NCBI GenBank assembly: GCA_022835595.1
Contig: BQUP01000006.1
Coordinates: forward strand, 558,001-622,000
Direction of reading: 5' to 3'
Length of the DNA stretch: 64,000 nt
Source: Cystobasidium ongulense
Lineage: Eukaryota; Basidiomycota; Cystobasidiomycetes; Cystobasidiales; Cystobasidiaceae
Part shown: in pieces, positions 23,471-34,100 of the stretch
How the letters are laid out: the number at the start of each line of letters is the position of its first letter
Numbering within the stretch: the stretch's first letter is position 1
The notes under the pieces: generated by a model
Databases searched by the model: none
Told to the model about the DNA's origin: nothing
Seen by the model: the letters and a program-made list of their open reading frames with translations, nothing else
Made by a program: the position numbers and the translations under genes

Positions 23471-25603
23471 CTAACTACCTTGCTGGGCCCGAGCTTCGGC
23501 CGCTCGTAGTCGTCGCTCACGTTCTATACGACGTTTGGCCTCCTCAGTGAGACCGGCTAGGGCAGCCGCAGGCGGACGCACGGCTCCACCCAATCGTTGA
23601 GGCCCTGACTGTGGTGTTGCACGTCTCTTCTCTTCTGCTCGCTTGGCTTCTTCCACTTCTTCCTTCTTCCGTTTAGCTTCCTCTATAGCACGCTCTTGCT
23701 CGCGTTCTGCAGCTCTTTCCCGCAGCTTGTCCTTCAGCTTATTCTTCCGCTCAGCCTTCTTGGCTCCCTGAGCACTTGCCATTTCTTCGGTGAGCATTGA
23801 AGGTACCTTTGCGTCTTCTTCCCACTTCCACCAGTCAGGATGATCCGCGTACACTTTGCGAAATACATCACGGACGCTACGAGAGGCTGCACATTCATAA
23901 GCTGTACGTGGAACAGGTAACGAGGACTCTTCTGTCGTTGTTTCATTCACGATTCGCAATGTCGGGTCGACACGACATTCTGCCAACAAAAAGCGCACAA
24001 CTCCAGGAGAGTCGGTACTTGCAGCATAGTGCAATACTGTCTGCAGAGAAGTGTGTTCTGGGATCCATTGGGGGAGGCGGCCTGTCCATGCATCGGTCTC
24101 TTGAGTCTCTGCGCTTTGTTTCTCCAGAAACCCCTGGTAAGCTTCTACCTTGTCCTTTTTAATCATGTCCAGCACTCTGTCCCATCGATCACGCAGTAGA
24201 AGTTCCTCTTTTGAAAGCTTGGGCACCTCAGGTTTCAGGGCAACGATCTGTGGCTGAGCTGGAGCGACGATATGTCTTGGCTGTATGGCGGCTTGATATG
24301 CAGCTTCGATATCATCAAGCTCTTGCTTCGTAAGATAGGTAAGTTTGACGCGAGTGAGTTCGGTGAAACAGCGAACAAGTTCTGCTTGGGTCGGTCTTCT
24401 TGTAGGGAAAGGGAATGTACGCATACGTGGATCTTTGCGAGTCAGTACGGATTCATTGTAATCGTAGAAAATCCTTTGTGAAGTCTTGCCGGCTCGTAAA
24501 AAGATCAGCTCGCTGGTATCGATATGCTCCTTCCAGCTGGTGAGGAGCTCGCGAATCTCCTGCTGGAGCATTGCCTCATTGTATCTTCGAATTTGCGCAC
24601 CTGCACTCTTGGCCTTCGATTTGGCGTTATCGTTCGCACTCTGTGCACCACCCTGCTTCCGACGAGTAGTGTATCGATGGAAAGTCTTGCTAGCAAGCAT
24701 GACGATCTCTTTCTCGACGCGACCATTGCGGTTGCTCAGCTGCGGAACCAGTGACACCACTGCACCTGCGAAGTGGCCTCCGCCAACAGCCAACAGCACC
24801 CACTTTCGGCTATTAGGGTCAGTGGATTTTCCACCCATCTTAGCTACCGCCTTCTTTCCTAAGCGAGTGCTGTCTTCGGAGACCTGCAGTTCCTGAAGTT
24901 CCTGAGTCCAAGAAGATGAAGCAGCGTTCTTCGTAGCGGAAGGAAAGATAGTCTTGTATATGCCGAACTGAGTATCCTTGACTTGCTGAGGCGCTTCGAA
25001 CCATAGCAGTGGCGACTTGATGGACATTGCAACTCTGGGTTCTTCTACATTATCTGAGTCATCCAGGCCATTACCACCCAGTTTCTGCTTTGCTAGCAGG
25101 CGGGATACCTTGTTGCCATCGCCGTCTTCGCTGTCCTCTGAGTCGTCTTCCGATGACGATGCAGTTCCACTGATCGAGTCGCTTAGACCTGAGGATATGT
25201 GCGTCAGGTAGGTCGAGATGGTATATGGAACGCAGACAAACGCACCTTCCAACATGGTCTCCCATTCTTGCTCTTTGACAGCCGGCTTGTCCGAAAGGCT
25301 TCGCTTGATATTGTAACGGTGCCAGTCTGACGAAAAGTGCGCCCTCTGCTCCCCTATCGATTCGAATTGAGCAATCCCGCACAGCGAGCACCTCAGTGCG
25401 GAGCCATCGCTTCGTGTGTCTGCTGGATCTGCAATTGCTTGTGCTTCTTCTCCTGTAGCCTCTATTCCATCACCAGCTGTACCGAAAGGCGATCGAAGCT
25501 GAATGACTTGCAGCAGCTCTTGAGGCAGCGAGAATGCGTACAGTGGCCCACTTTTGAGGTAAGAAGGCCGAAGGTCGTCTACTTCAAATTCTGGTGCAGC
25601 CAT
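23471..25603 (-). CDS. Vms1/ANKZF1 ribosome quality-control tRNA hydrolase
   Basis: Two exons (25603-25246, 25188-23471) give 691 aa; the 57 nt intron is in frame and open but is removed because it interrupts the conserved acidic segment. Domains: C2H2 zinc finger near residues 72-95 (Cys72, Cys75, His89, His95); VLRF1 domain with WVLLAVGGGHFAGAVVSLV and the catalytic GGxQ loop (RRKQGGAQS); ankyrin repeats (LQTVLHYAASTDSPGVVRFL); a coiled coil; and a C-terminal VCP/Cdc48-binding motif (RERRLRAAEARAQ). Vms1/ANKZF1 releases stalled nascent chains from 60S subunits by cleaving the peptidyl-tRNA, and works with Cdc48 and mitochondria. Every hallmark, including the Gln of GGxQ, is present. It shares a roughly 190 bp divergent space with GatB. 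Confidence 0.94.
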   Translation of the reverse strand: MAAPEFEVDDLRPSYLKSGPLYAFSLPQELLQVIQLRSPFGTAGDGIEATGEEAQAIADPADTRSDGSALRCSLCGIAQFESIGEQRAHFSSDWHRYNIKRSLSDKPAVKEQEWETMLEGAFVCVPYTISTYLTHISSGLSDSISGTASSSEDDSEDSEDGDGNKVSRLLAKQKLGGNGLDDSDNVEEPRVAMSIKSPLLWFEAPQQVKDTQFGIYKTIFPSATKNAASSSWTQELQELQVSEDSTRLGKKAVAKMGGKSTDPNSRKWVLLAVGGGHFAGAVVSLVPQLSNRNGRVEKEIVMLASKTFHRYTTRRKQGGAQSANDNAKSKAKSAGAQIRRYNEAMLQQEIRELLTSWKEHIDTSELIFLRAGKTSQRIFYDYNESVLTRKDPRMRTFPFPTRRPTQAELVRCFTELTRVKLTYLTKQELDDIEAAYQAAIQPRHIVAPAQPQIVALKPEVPKLSKEELLLRDRWDRVLDMIKKDKVEAYQGFLEKQSAETQETDAWTGRLPQWIPEHTSLQTVLHYAASTDSPGVVRFLLAECRVDPTLRIVNETTTEESSLPVPRTAYECAASRSVRDVFRKVYADHPDWWKWEEDAKVPSMLTEEMASAQGAKKAERKNKLKDKLRERAAEREQERAIEEAKRKKEEVEEAKRAEEKRRATPQSGPQRLGGAVRPPAAALAGLTEEAKRRIERERRLRAAEARAQQGS

Positions 25604-25794
25604 GATGCTTTACAGATGTGTCGTGGTTGTCAAGGATGAAAGAAGAAGTCGGTCAGTGGCGCTCTCCTTGTGTTGGCCAAAATGATGATCGATAATATGC
25701 GTCGTCTTCGGTCTTCACCAGCTTGTCCGCAACCAAATCTGTCTCATTCAAGATGACGAGCGGGTGGTATGCTTTACCTGAAGGCCTTATCGAA

Positions 25795-27910
25795 ATGTGT
25801 CGGTACTCGATGAGCTCGCGGTCAAGACAATGCTGCTCTCGTTTGATCAGGACATCGAACCGAAGAAGCTACAGTACTGCGTTGCCGAGCAACAACAACA
25901 ACAACAACCAATATGAGCCTACAATCGGTCTAGAGTTGCATGTCCAGCTGAAAACGCACCTCAAGTTGTTTTCGAATGCGCAGACGTCCTATGAAGCGGT
26001 ACCAAATACACATATTCGGCCTTTCGACGCAGGTCTCCCTGGAGCTCTACCTGTAAGTATACAGACTGAGATCCGAGCATTTCGTGCTGAATCTTTTGTC
26101 TGGAAAGGTTTTGAATGCAGAACCCGTAGGCCTTGCTATGCGCGCAGCTTTGGCCTTAGGCTGTCGGATACATAGGCAGTCGAAGTGAGCGAGCGACGTA
26201 GATGATTTGCCCAGAAAGGTTGTTAAGCTCTCACACCCACACAGATTCGATAGGAAGCATTACTTTTATCCGGACCTGCCGCCAGGCTTCCAGATCACCC
26301 AGAAATATGGTAAGGTCACTCAAGCAAAACGGGTCTGGAAGCGTATATACACTTTGCTGATTCCCGACATCCAGCTCCGCTAGCCACCGGTGGCCGCTTG
26401 ACCCTTACTCCAAGACACGATGGCGTACACGAGAGCCACAATATCGGAGTCACTCAAATACAGCTTGAACAGGTAAACATCCAACACCTCGCTGTTCTGA
26501 GCACTAGTAACGAACTCTGATGGCCAGGACACTGCTAAATCAATGCACGATACATATAGCGGGCAAACTCTGCTGGACCTCAACAGAGCTGGAACACCAC
26601 TGATTGAAATCATTAGTGATCCCGACATGCATTCTGCGGAACAAGCAGCAGCATATGTGCGGAAAGTACAGGGCATTCTCCGCTGCATTGGCTCAAGCGA
26701 TGCCGACATGGAGAAGGTGTGTCGAGTACCTCTCCTCTTGGTAACATTCGCGCATCGCTCATACAACTGCAGGGTTCTATGCGAATCGACGTGAACGTGT
26801 CAATCGCTCCGCCTGGCTCAAACACGCCTGGTACACGCTGCGAAATCAAGAATCTGAATAGTGTGAGATCGATGGTTGACGCGATATGTATGTGTCCTAG
26901 CTGTACACCTGTATGCGATGTCGATCTTCTGACCGTGTTCTGTCGCAGCGTACGAAGTTCTGCGACAAGCAGCTCTCCTTGAAGCTGGCGAGCAGGTTGA
27001 GCAACAGACGCGAGCATTTGATGCCTCAACTGGCACTACCTCCAAACTGAGATCGAAATCAGACGCACCTGATTATCGGTACATGCCCGACCCAGAGTTG
27101 GCTCCTATCGTCATCCCAGAAGTACGTTCAACTCATTAGCCTGGCTGAAACTTCTCAGTAATCTTTTATTTTCCAGGGAGCAACACAAACAATGCGTGAA
27201 CAGCTTCCTCTCCTCCCTGATCAGATTCGGGACAAGCTCGAGAAGGAATACAATCTAACACCAAGGGAGGTGGACATTCTCGTGCGGATGAGTGATCAGC
27301 CTGAGGGAGAAGGCATGTCCGGGTTGGTTTTCTTCGAGACTGTAGCCCATGGTCGAAAAGCCCGTACAGTCGCCAATTGGTGCGTTCATGCTCCATTCTT
27401 TCCAAATAGTAGGGGCTTAACACGAATGCAACACGAATGCTTTCTAAAGGATCTTGCACGATCTACTTGGTCAATTTACAAAGCATAAAAAAGGCTTCGA
27501 AACATCGACACTTGCTCCTCAGGAACTCGGTTATCTAATTGACTCTGTCGAGGACAACAAGATCACATGTAAGCTTAAATTATACTATCTAAAGCTTCTT
27601 GTAACTTGCCTTATGTTATGGTACCATAGCCACCTACGGAAAGAATATTCTGGCATCTTACTTCGCCTCTAGCAACACTCTGCCTCTGGTGGAAATGGTG
27701 AAGGCCGCAATCGGCGAAGTCTCGCAGTCCAATATCGATTATGAGGCACTATCGTCGGCAATTATCAAGGACCTCCCGATTGAAGCCGAAAAGGTCAAGA
27801 AGGGCAACTTGAACGTGCTTGCTCGCTTAATTGGAGAAGGTATGAAGAGGTCCTTAGGGAAAGCTGACGCGAAATTATTGCGGGAGAGGCTTGTTGCTGC
27901 TTTGAGATAG
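25795..27910 (+). CDS. Mitochondrial glutamyl-tRNA(Gln) amidotransferase subunit B (GatB/Pet112)
   Basis: Ten exons (25795-26052, 26108-26184, 26245-26309, 26375-26472, 26528-26716, 26773-26887, 26949-27121, 27177-27379, 27450-27568, 27630-27910) give 525 aa. The N-terminus ([20 protein letters not shown]) is a typical mitochondrial presequence. The GatB core starts at [19 protein letters not shown]; the family signature [19 protein letters not shown] is intact, followed by [20 protein letters not shown] and [13 protein letters not shown]. The C-terminal YqeY-like tail ends [19 protein letters not shown]. GatB holds the kinase/tRNA-binding function that turns Glu-tRNA(Gln) into Gln-tRNA(Gln) inside mitochondria together with GatA and GatF/GatC. 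In-frame ATGs at 25753 and 25810 are alternative starts. An AAC run codes for Asn in the variable linker after the presequence. Confidence 0.94.
25891..25908 (+). repeat. (AAC)n microsatellite in GatB exon 1
   Basis: Six tandem AAC triplets encode a run of asparagines between the mitochondrial presequence and the GatB core, a position likely to tolerate length changes. Confidence 0.85.
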
Positions 27911-27978
27911 CGCACGAATCAGGGCTCTCGAGGACAACTTTACTATGTTCTCATGAAAGACCACGGAGTAACATCACT

Positions 27979-28799
27979 CTAAACCTGCGTCATAGCATCG
28001 GTGTCGACAAGCTGCGAATAGTGTAGTGCGAATTGCTCGCTGGAGTTGCTGTTGTCTTCTACTGTGTCATCCACTGGTTCTCTTGAGACAGACTGTAGTA
28101 TACCGGGTACTTGCGAGAACCCAAAGTGAAACGAAGTCTCCTGCTCATTGGTGTAAGTGCCCAAGGTGGCCATCTGCGTTTCGCGCCGTACATCATCCGT
28201 AGTGGGTGGGACCGCAAACGATTCCATCTGCGAGGCTATTTGCTCAAGCTGGCTTGCAACTAATGGGATAGATGCAGGCGGAGCCGAGAACACTGGAGGC
28301 GACAATTCATCTTCTTGTGTATGCACGGGTTGCGAAGCATAAATTCTTGGTGGCGAACTAGCATTTGCGAAGGAAAGCCCACTGCCACTGCCGACGGTCT
28401 CGCTGTAATTTTGAGCCCCGAAAGAGCTTAAACGAGGTGGTCTGAAAGAAGCTGACTCGTTGGAATCTGCGTGAAATGTATTACAGATGTGTGACTTCGT
28501 TTCTAAAGGCGGACTTTTAGTACGCACCTTGACTTTCGTAAACAGCTCGCACGACAGGACGGGCTTCTGCACAATGCTTCTTGATGTGCCGCAATAGATC
28601 GTTTCTGGTGGGGAACTCGCTTCTATCGCAGAAGGCCCATTTACACGACCTGTCTCGAGTGTTCATTAATTAATGCTGGTTCACAAAACACAGCTGAACG
28701 CGTGGTTATCTGGACGAGTCGGAATTAGCTCGCGTATGGATTAGGGCAGTCTGCGGAACACTTACACCTCTGTGTGGTGATATTGTCCATGTCATGCAT
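27979..28799 (-). CDS. Small C2H2 zinc-finger protein
   Basis: Three exons (28799-28768, 28649-28528, 28466-27979) give 213 aa. One classical zinc finger follows the start: SCKWAFCDRSEFPTRNDLL then RHIKKHC, with two Cys, a Leu, and His/His-Cys ligands at normal spacing. The rest is Ser/Pro/Glu-rich and disordered, with many Gln and Ser, as in small fungal transcription regulators. The first exon holds only 10 codons and a second in-frame ATG lies at 28790. The function is unknown; a single finger suggests DNA, RNA or protein binding. The minus-strand frame is open much further upstream, but that part is antisense to the first exon of the ubiquitin hydrolase, so the start was placed at 28799. 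Confidence 0.65.
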
Positions 28800-28913
28800 G
28801 CATATCAAGTCCGCACAAGAAAGACCTTCGGACTCTGTCCCAGGCTCGATCAAGCTTGCCTTCGGACAAGTGCAGTCGAGTATTACTCTTGAAGTAGACT
28901 GCAAAAGACTACG
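28800..28913. promoter_or_regulatory. Compact divergent promoter, C2H2 protein / ubiquitin hydrolase
   Basis: Only 114 bp separate the two start codons, so promoter and both 5' leaders must be shared or overlap. No specific factor site was identified. Confidence 0.5.
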
Positions 28914-30245
28914 ATGCGCTGGGTACCTCTTGAAGCAAATCCTGAAATCTTCCAGCAAGTAAGGCTGCGGGATGTCCGTCTGAAGGTAGGTTGTCACTGA
29001 CTGACTGTCTTTTCGCGCATCATACAGTGGACTTCAACTCTGGGTCTGGACAGCAACAGCGCCCAGTTCTGTGACATCTACGGTCTGGACCCTGAACTAC
29101 TGTAAGCGGGCTCACTTTGCTCCACCAGAGCTTGGTACGTACATCGTCTTGTGGCGACTCGTTGCGTAACCGCTTCCACCTTCGTCACAAACAGCGACCA
29201 TACTGATGGCAGCGCTGTGTCATCCTTATCAAAAAGATTGGAGGCTCTTCGTAGATGGCTTTACTGACGCCCATATGTTGCTGCCATTCATCCAGATCCT
29301 TCGTGCCTCGCCCTGTATATGCGGTTCTCCAGCTCTTTCCCGTGAGCGAACCCTACGAAACGGAACGCAAAGCCCGCGATGAACAAGCGAAGAATGAAGC
29401 CACCCCAAAGGATATGATGTTCTTCAAACAGACCGTAAGGTGTCATATTTTCCCCGCTAGCTCGGGCATTTTATGCTAATATCGCTACCGTTTGAAGATT
29501 GGCAATGCTTGCGGTACGTATAATTGACCCCTCCCCAAATAAACAAGCCGTTGAGAGCATATCATACTTCAGGTACTATGGGAATTCTCCATGCTGTCGC
29601 CAACAGCCCCGTTCGTATAGGTATGTTCACTGTTGTGTAACGTGCTCTTGCCTAAGAGGCCAGGCATCAGCCGCTGACTTCTGACTACACAGACAACGAT
29701 TCCGCTTTGGCTGAGATCTTCAAGCAATGCAAAGACAAGACGCCCGAAGAGCGAGCTAAGTACCTTGAGACTTGCCAGGAAATCGAGACCGCTCACACCG
29801 GTGCAGCACAAGTCGGCCAGACTCAGGTATAGGCTTTATGATCTATTAGTGTGTATCACTATGGCGGGAATGACTCTGATTCCCGAATTTTAGGCACCTA
29901 GTGCGGACGAGAAGGTCGATTTACACTTCTCATGTTTCGTTGAAGGTGAAGTCGATGGCAAGAAATGTCTGATTGAGCTGGATGGTAGACGACCAGGACC
30001 TATTAACCGTAAGCCGACAACACAAAGGTCTTATAAAATCGTCTGATATTCTACCTTTTACTTGAAGATGGACCAATTGAAGAAGGCCTTCTGGAGGTAT
30101 GCTCCTTGTGCTTCTGGTTATAGCGAAGTAGATTGACTGACTTTAGCTCATACAGTCTGCCACTAAGCAAGTGAAGCACTACATGGACATCTCTGACTCC
30201 ATCCAATTCAATCTGATAGCTTTAACTGCTCCTGCATCGGAATGA
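28914..30245 (+). CDS. Ubiquitin C-terminal hydrolase, Yuh1/UCH-L type
   Basis: Nine exons (28914-28958, 29028-29101, 29296-29434, 29498-29513, 29573-29620, 29693-29826, 29894-30008, 30068-30096, 30156-30245) give 229 aa, the usual UCH size. The start is fixed by the family N-terminus [16 protein letters not shown]. The active site is complete: Gln85 and Cys91 in FKQTIGNACGTMG, His163 in VDLHF, and Asp182 in IELDGR; the family PINHGP motif follows. UCH enzymes cleave small adducts from ubiquitin or Nedd8 C-termini and process their precursors. The loop between His and Asp is four residues longer than in UCH-L1. Intron 2 is 194 nt, the longest in the gene; the catalytic Cys lies on a 16 nt exon. 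It is transcribed head to head with the C2H2 gene. Confidence 0.94.
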
Positions 30246-31130
30246 TAAACTGGCTTCCATGCGTGGTGGCAATTCAAGCTTGATTCGTCGATATCCTTCC
30301 AGCTTGCCATGCATCATCAGTAGCGGCCTATAAGTTGGCATATCACGAACCTCATTAACGTTGTCACGATTGCTGAGCGCGGAGGTGCTCGTTGTGGGAG
30401 AGCTCGCTAAAGCTAGAGGGTCGAGCCGGGCATATCGTTTGATGGGATGCACACACCTGCAACGAGTGTACACATATGACATTACGCTTACGTTTGAAAG
30501 TCATCGAGATCCCAATACAACACTCGCAAGCTCATTGCCGCGCCCTGCTGAGAATCTTGCTGCTGGCTTGCTGCCTTGTTGACCAAGAGGCGGCAGAGAA
30601 GGCTGCAAGATAACATCCATTAGCGACCCGGCGAAGAGTTGTAGCATCATGTTTCATTAGTCTGTGCTTTCAATATAGTGGCCTCGCTTGGAGCAATGTT
30701 CGTGCAACTTCGTGGACTGGCGAGGCAGAACTGCATGGATGGAGCGATGCAGAGCAAGCCCGTCTCGACTTTTCAGCTTTCCAACCGGACCTCTTTGCTG
30801 AGGGTGCTGAACAAGACGCACAAACGTGTCTACAAGCATACTGCACCCCAACACACCACCTAGAGCTGGCGTCAAAGAGACATAGCGCCGTAGAGACAGA
30901 CACAGAGGGCGTCGCTGGGAGATTTGCTGCGACATCGAGGGTCGTAAGCGGGCGCGCAGGAGAGCCGCAGGGACAGCAGGACGATTGAAGAAAGCTGGAG
31001 TGTGCTGCTTACACTATAAGAAACAGTATACAGTACTCCACGTGTGCTCCGGACCCGCCAAAGACGTCGTTGAAGCAACCGCCAATCTCGCCTGCTCAGC
31101 TCGAAAAGTGCCTGAGAAAGCCTCGACAGC
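30246..31130. other. Intergenic region upstream of RPB1
   Basis: 885 bp holding the 3' flank of the ubiquitin hydrolase and the RPB1 promoter. Minus-strand frames near 30657-30935 and 30872-31357 have no family features and overlap RPB1's start region antisense. Nothing else supported. Confidence 0.5.
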
Positions 31131-34100
31131 ATGGCGCTCCACAGTTTCGCGCACTCGAGCGCGCCTTTAAGGCGTGTCAAGACAATACAATTCGGTATTC
31201 TACCACCCGATGAGATAAAGGGTCTCTCTGTTGCAAAGATTGAGTATCCCGAGACGATGGAGGAGGGCACGCAACGACCGAAAGTTGGAGGACTGAGTGA
31301 CAGCAGGCTCGGCACAATTGACCGCAACTTCAAGTGCGAGACGTGTGCAGAGAGCATGCAGGACTGTCCTGGTCACTTTGGGCATATAGAGGTGTGTTTC
31401 TTGCATCGCTGCAATGGTCTGCCCGCCTCCATGCAGGCGATCATCGAGGCCAGCATGGCGCCAGCTGACTGAATTGTGCCCACACCGCCTCGACAATAAC
31501 AGCTCGCGAAGGGAGTCTACCATGTCGGCTTCATCAAGAAGGTCAAGCAGATCCTTGAATGTATATGTTTGAACTGCGGAAAGCTCAAAGCGGATCCGTA
31601 AGGCGCACCACCTCAAACAGCAGCCTGTTGACGGCCGCTGAAGCTTGTTGCTTTTGCTTTCTCCTGCCTGTCTCTTTTCTGGTCAATGCAGACGTACCGA
31701 TCCAAGAATAGGAGATGCCGTACGATATATACGCGATCCGAAAAAGCGGCTTGCTTTCATTCACTCTATCTGTAATGTGAGTTTGCTGTTCTTACCGTCT
31801 CTAATCCAATTTGCTGATCAAGGTTTCGTCCAATTGCAGACCATTCGAGTGTGTCAGCCGGACGAGCCAGATAATCCAGATGAACCAGCTCCAACAGATG
31901 AGTTCGGGCAGCCCATCCAGAAGCCTCAGCATCATGGCTGTGGTCATACGCAGCCTGCAATCCGCAGAGATGGTCTGAAGATTCTCCTCGTGAGCCAGAA
32001 GACGCACGAAGATGAAGACGACGGTAAAGCACTCAAAACAGAAGACAGAAAGAATCTTCCTGCTTCTGCAGCACATGTCATATTGAAAAAGATTCCAGAC
32101 GAGGATCTCAGAATTATGGGGTGCAATCTCGATGAAGCTCGTCCAGAATGGATGATCTTGACAGTGCTGCCAGTTCCCCCACCAGCTGTCCGACCTAGTG
32201 TTGCAGTTGATGGAGGTGCTCTGCGTAGTGAAGATGATTTGACATACAGTAGGTTAAGATATGCTTTTGCCACTGCTCATCCATTGTTGCTGATCGCATA
32301 CTTTCTCAGAACTTGCCGAGATCATCAAAGCAAATCAAAATGTGCGCCGGCTTGAGCAAGAAGGTGCACCGCACCACGTCGTCGATGAATTTGAGACTCT
32401 ACTTCAATACCACATCGCAACATACATGGACAACGATTTACCAGGTCAGCCTCAATCGCTGCAAAAGTCAGGGCGTCCCATGAAGTCGATAAGAGCTCGT
32501 CTCAAGGGCAAGGAAGGTCGGTTGCGAGGCAATTTGATGGGAAAGCGAGTCGACTTCTCAGCTCGTACGGTCATCACTGGTGACCCCAATCTTGATCTCG
32601 ACCAAGTTGGTGTTCCGCATACTATCGCCCGAAATCTCACCTATCCCGAGCGTGTCACCCCTTACAACATCACTTACCTACAAGAACTCGTCCGTAATGG
32701 TCCAAATGAGTACCCAGGTGCTCGATTCGTCATCAGAGACACTGGTGATCGCATCGATTTGCGCTACAATAAAACAGCTAGCACTTTCCTGCAATATGGC
32801 TGGATCGTCGAGCGCCATCTTAAGGATGATGACTTTGTACTCTTCAACCGACAACCCTCTCTGCATAAAATGTCTATGAGTACGTGTCCTCATCAGACAG
32901 CACTCGCAAGCGATACTGACAAGTCTTTGCAGTGTGTCATCGCGTCAAGCTTATGCCTTATTCGACTTTCCGACTCAATCTTTCCGTAACCTCTCCTTAT
33001 AACGCCGAGTATGTTTTCGACTCCGGTTCAAATCCATCGGTGGTGCAGTGCTGACTTGTCTACGGAAACAGTTTCGACGGTGACGAAATGAATTTACACG
33101 TACCTCAAAGCGAAGAGACGAGAGCCGAGCTGTCTCAAATTGCCTGGGTTCCTCGTCAAATTGTTTCCCCACAATCAAACAAGCCAGTCATGGGAATCGT
33201 GCAAGATACGCTCGCCGGTATCCGCAAATTCACCCTTCGCGATTGCTTCCTGGATCGCGATTTCGTCCAGAATATCTTACTCTGGGTGCCTGGCTGGGAT
33301 GGTGTTTTACCGCCTCCTGCTATTGTCAAGCCTAAACCTCTTTGGACAGGCAAGCAGATTGTCTCCTTAACCTTGCCCAAGGGGATCAACTACAGCACGA
33401 AAGGTGATGTCCCCGGGCACTGCCCTTGGGACGACTCGAGCGTTCTCATCGAAGACGGCGAGATGATGTACGGTACCATTTTAAAGAAAGCTGTCGGTGC
33501 TTCTTCAGGTGGTATCATCCACATCATTTTCCGTGAACGTGGACCAGAAGCGTGCCGAGATTTCATCGGCGGTATTCAGAAAGTTGTCAATTATTGGTTT
33601 CTCCACAACGGTTTCTCGGTCGGTATCGGAGATACCGTTCCAGATCCGGTAACACAGCAGAGAATCGTCAGTCTCGTCAGTGACGCCAAGGCCCAGGTCC
33701 GAGAGGTCATTGAACAAGCATACATGGATGGTCTAGAAGCAGAGACTGGTATGACAGTTCGTGAGAGTTTCGAAAACAAAGTCTCAAATATCCTCAACGA
33801 AGCTCGTGACGAGGCTGGTAAGTCAGCTCAGAAGAGTTTCAAGGATGACAATAACGTCAAGCAGATGGTCGTTGCTGGATCAAAGGTAACTATAAACTCA
33901 CTATTGGCGGAATCGATACCGGCTGACAGTCACCATTCATGCAGGGTTCGTTCATCAACATCGCTCAGATGTCTGCAGTCGTCGGTCAGCAAACCGTCGA
34001 AGGAAAGCGTGTACCTTTTGGCTTCAAATTCCGTACTCTACCACATTTCTTGAAGGATGATTACACTCCTGAGTCCCGTGGTTTCGTTGAGAACTCATAC

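Noticed and set aside
28725-28997. N-terminal extension of the C2H2 protein on the minus strand
   Set aside because: The extra frame is the antisense of the ubiquitin hydrolase's first exon ([15 protein letters not shown]), so its protein-like look is a shadow; no ATG supports it.
29102-29295. Possible C/D snoRNA inside the long second intron of the ubiquitin hydrolase
   Set aside because: A CTGA D-box-like sequence is present, but the C-box candidate (CTGATGG) is imperfect and no terminal stem is visible.
29940-29990. Apparent loss of the UCH catalytic His (Cys before LIELDG)
   Set aside because: The His before LYELDG in UCH-L1 is not the catalytic one; the catalytic His is 15 residues before the Asp of ELDG and is present here as VDLHF.
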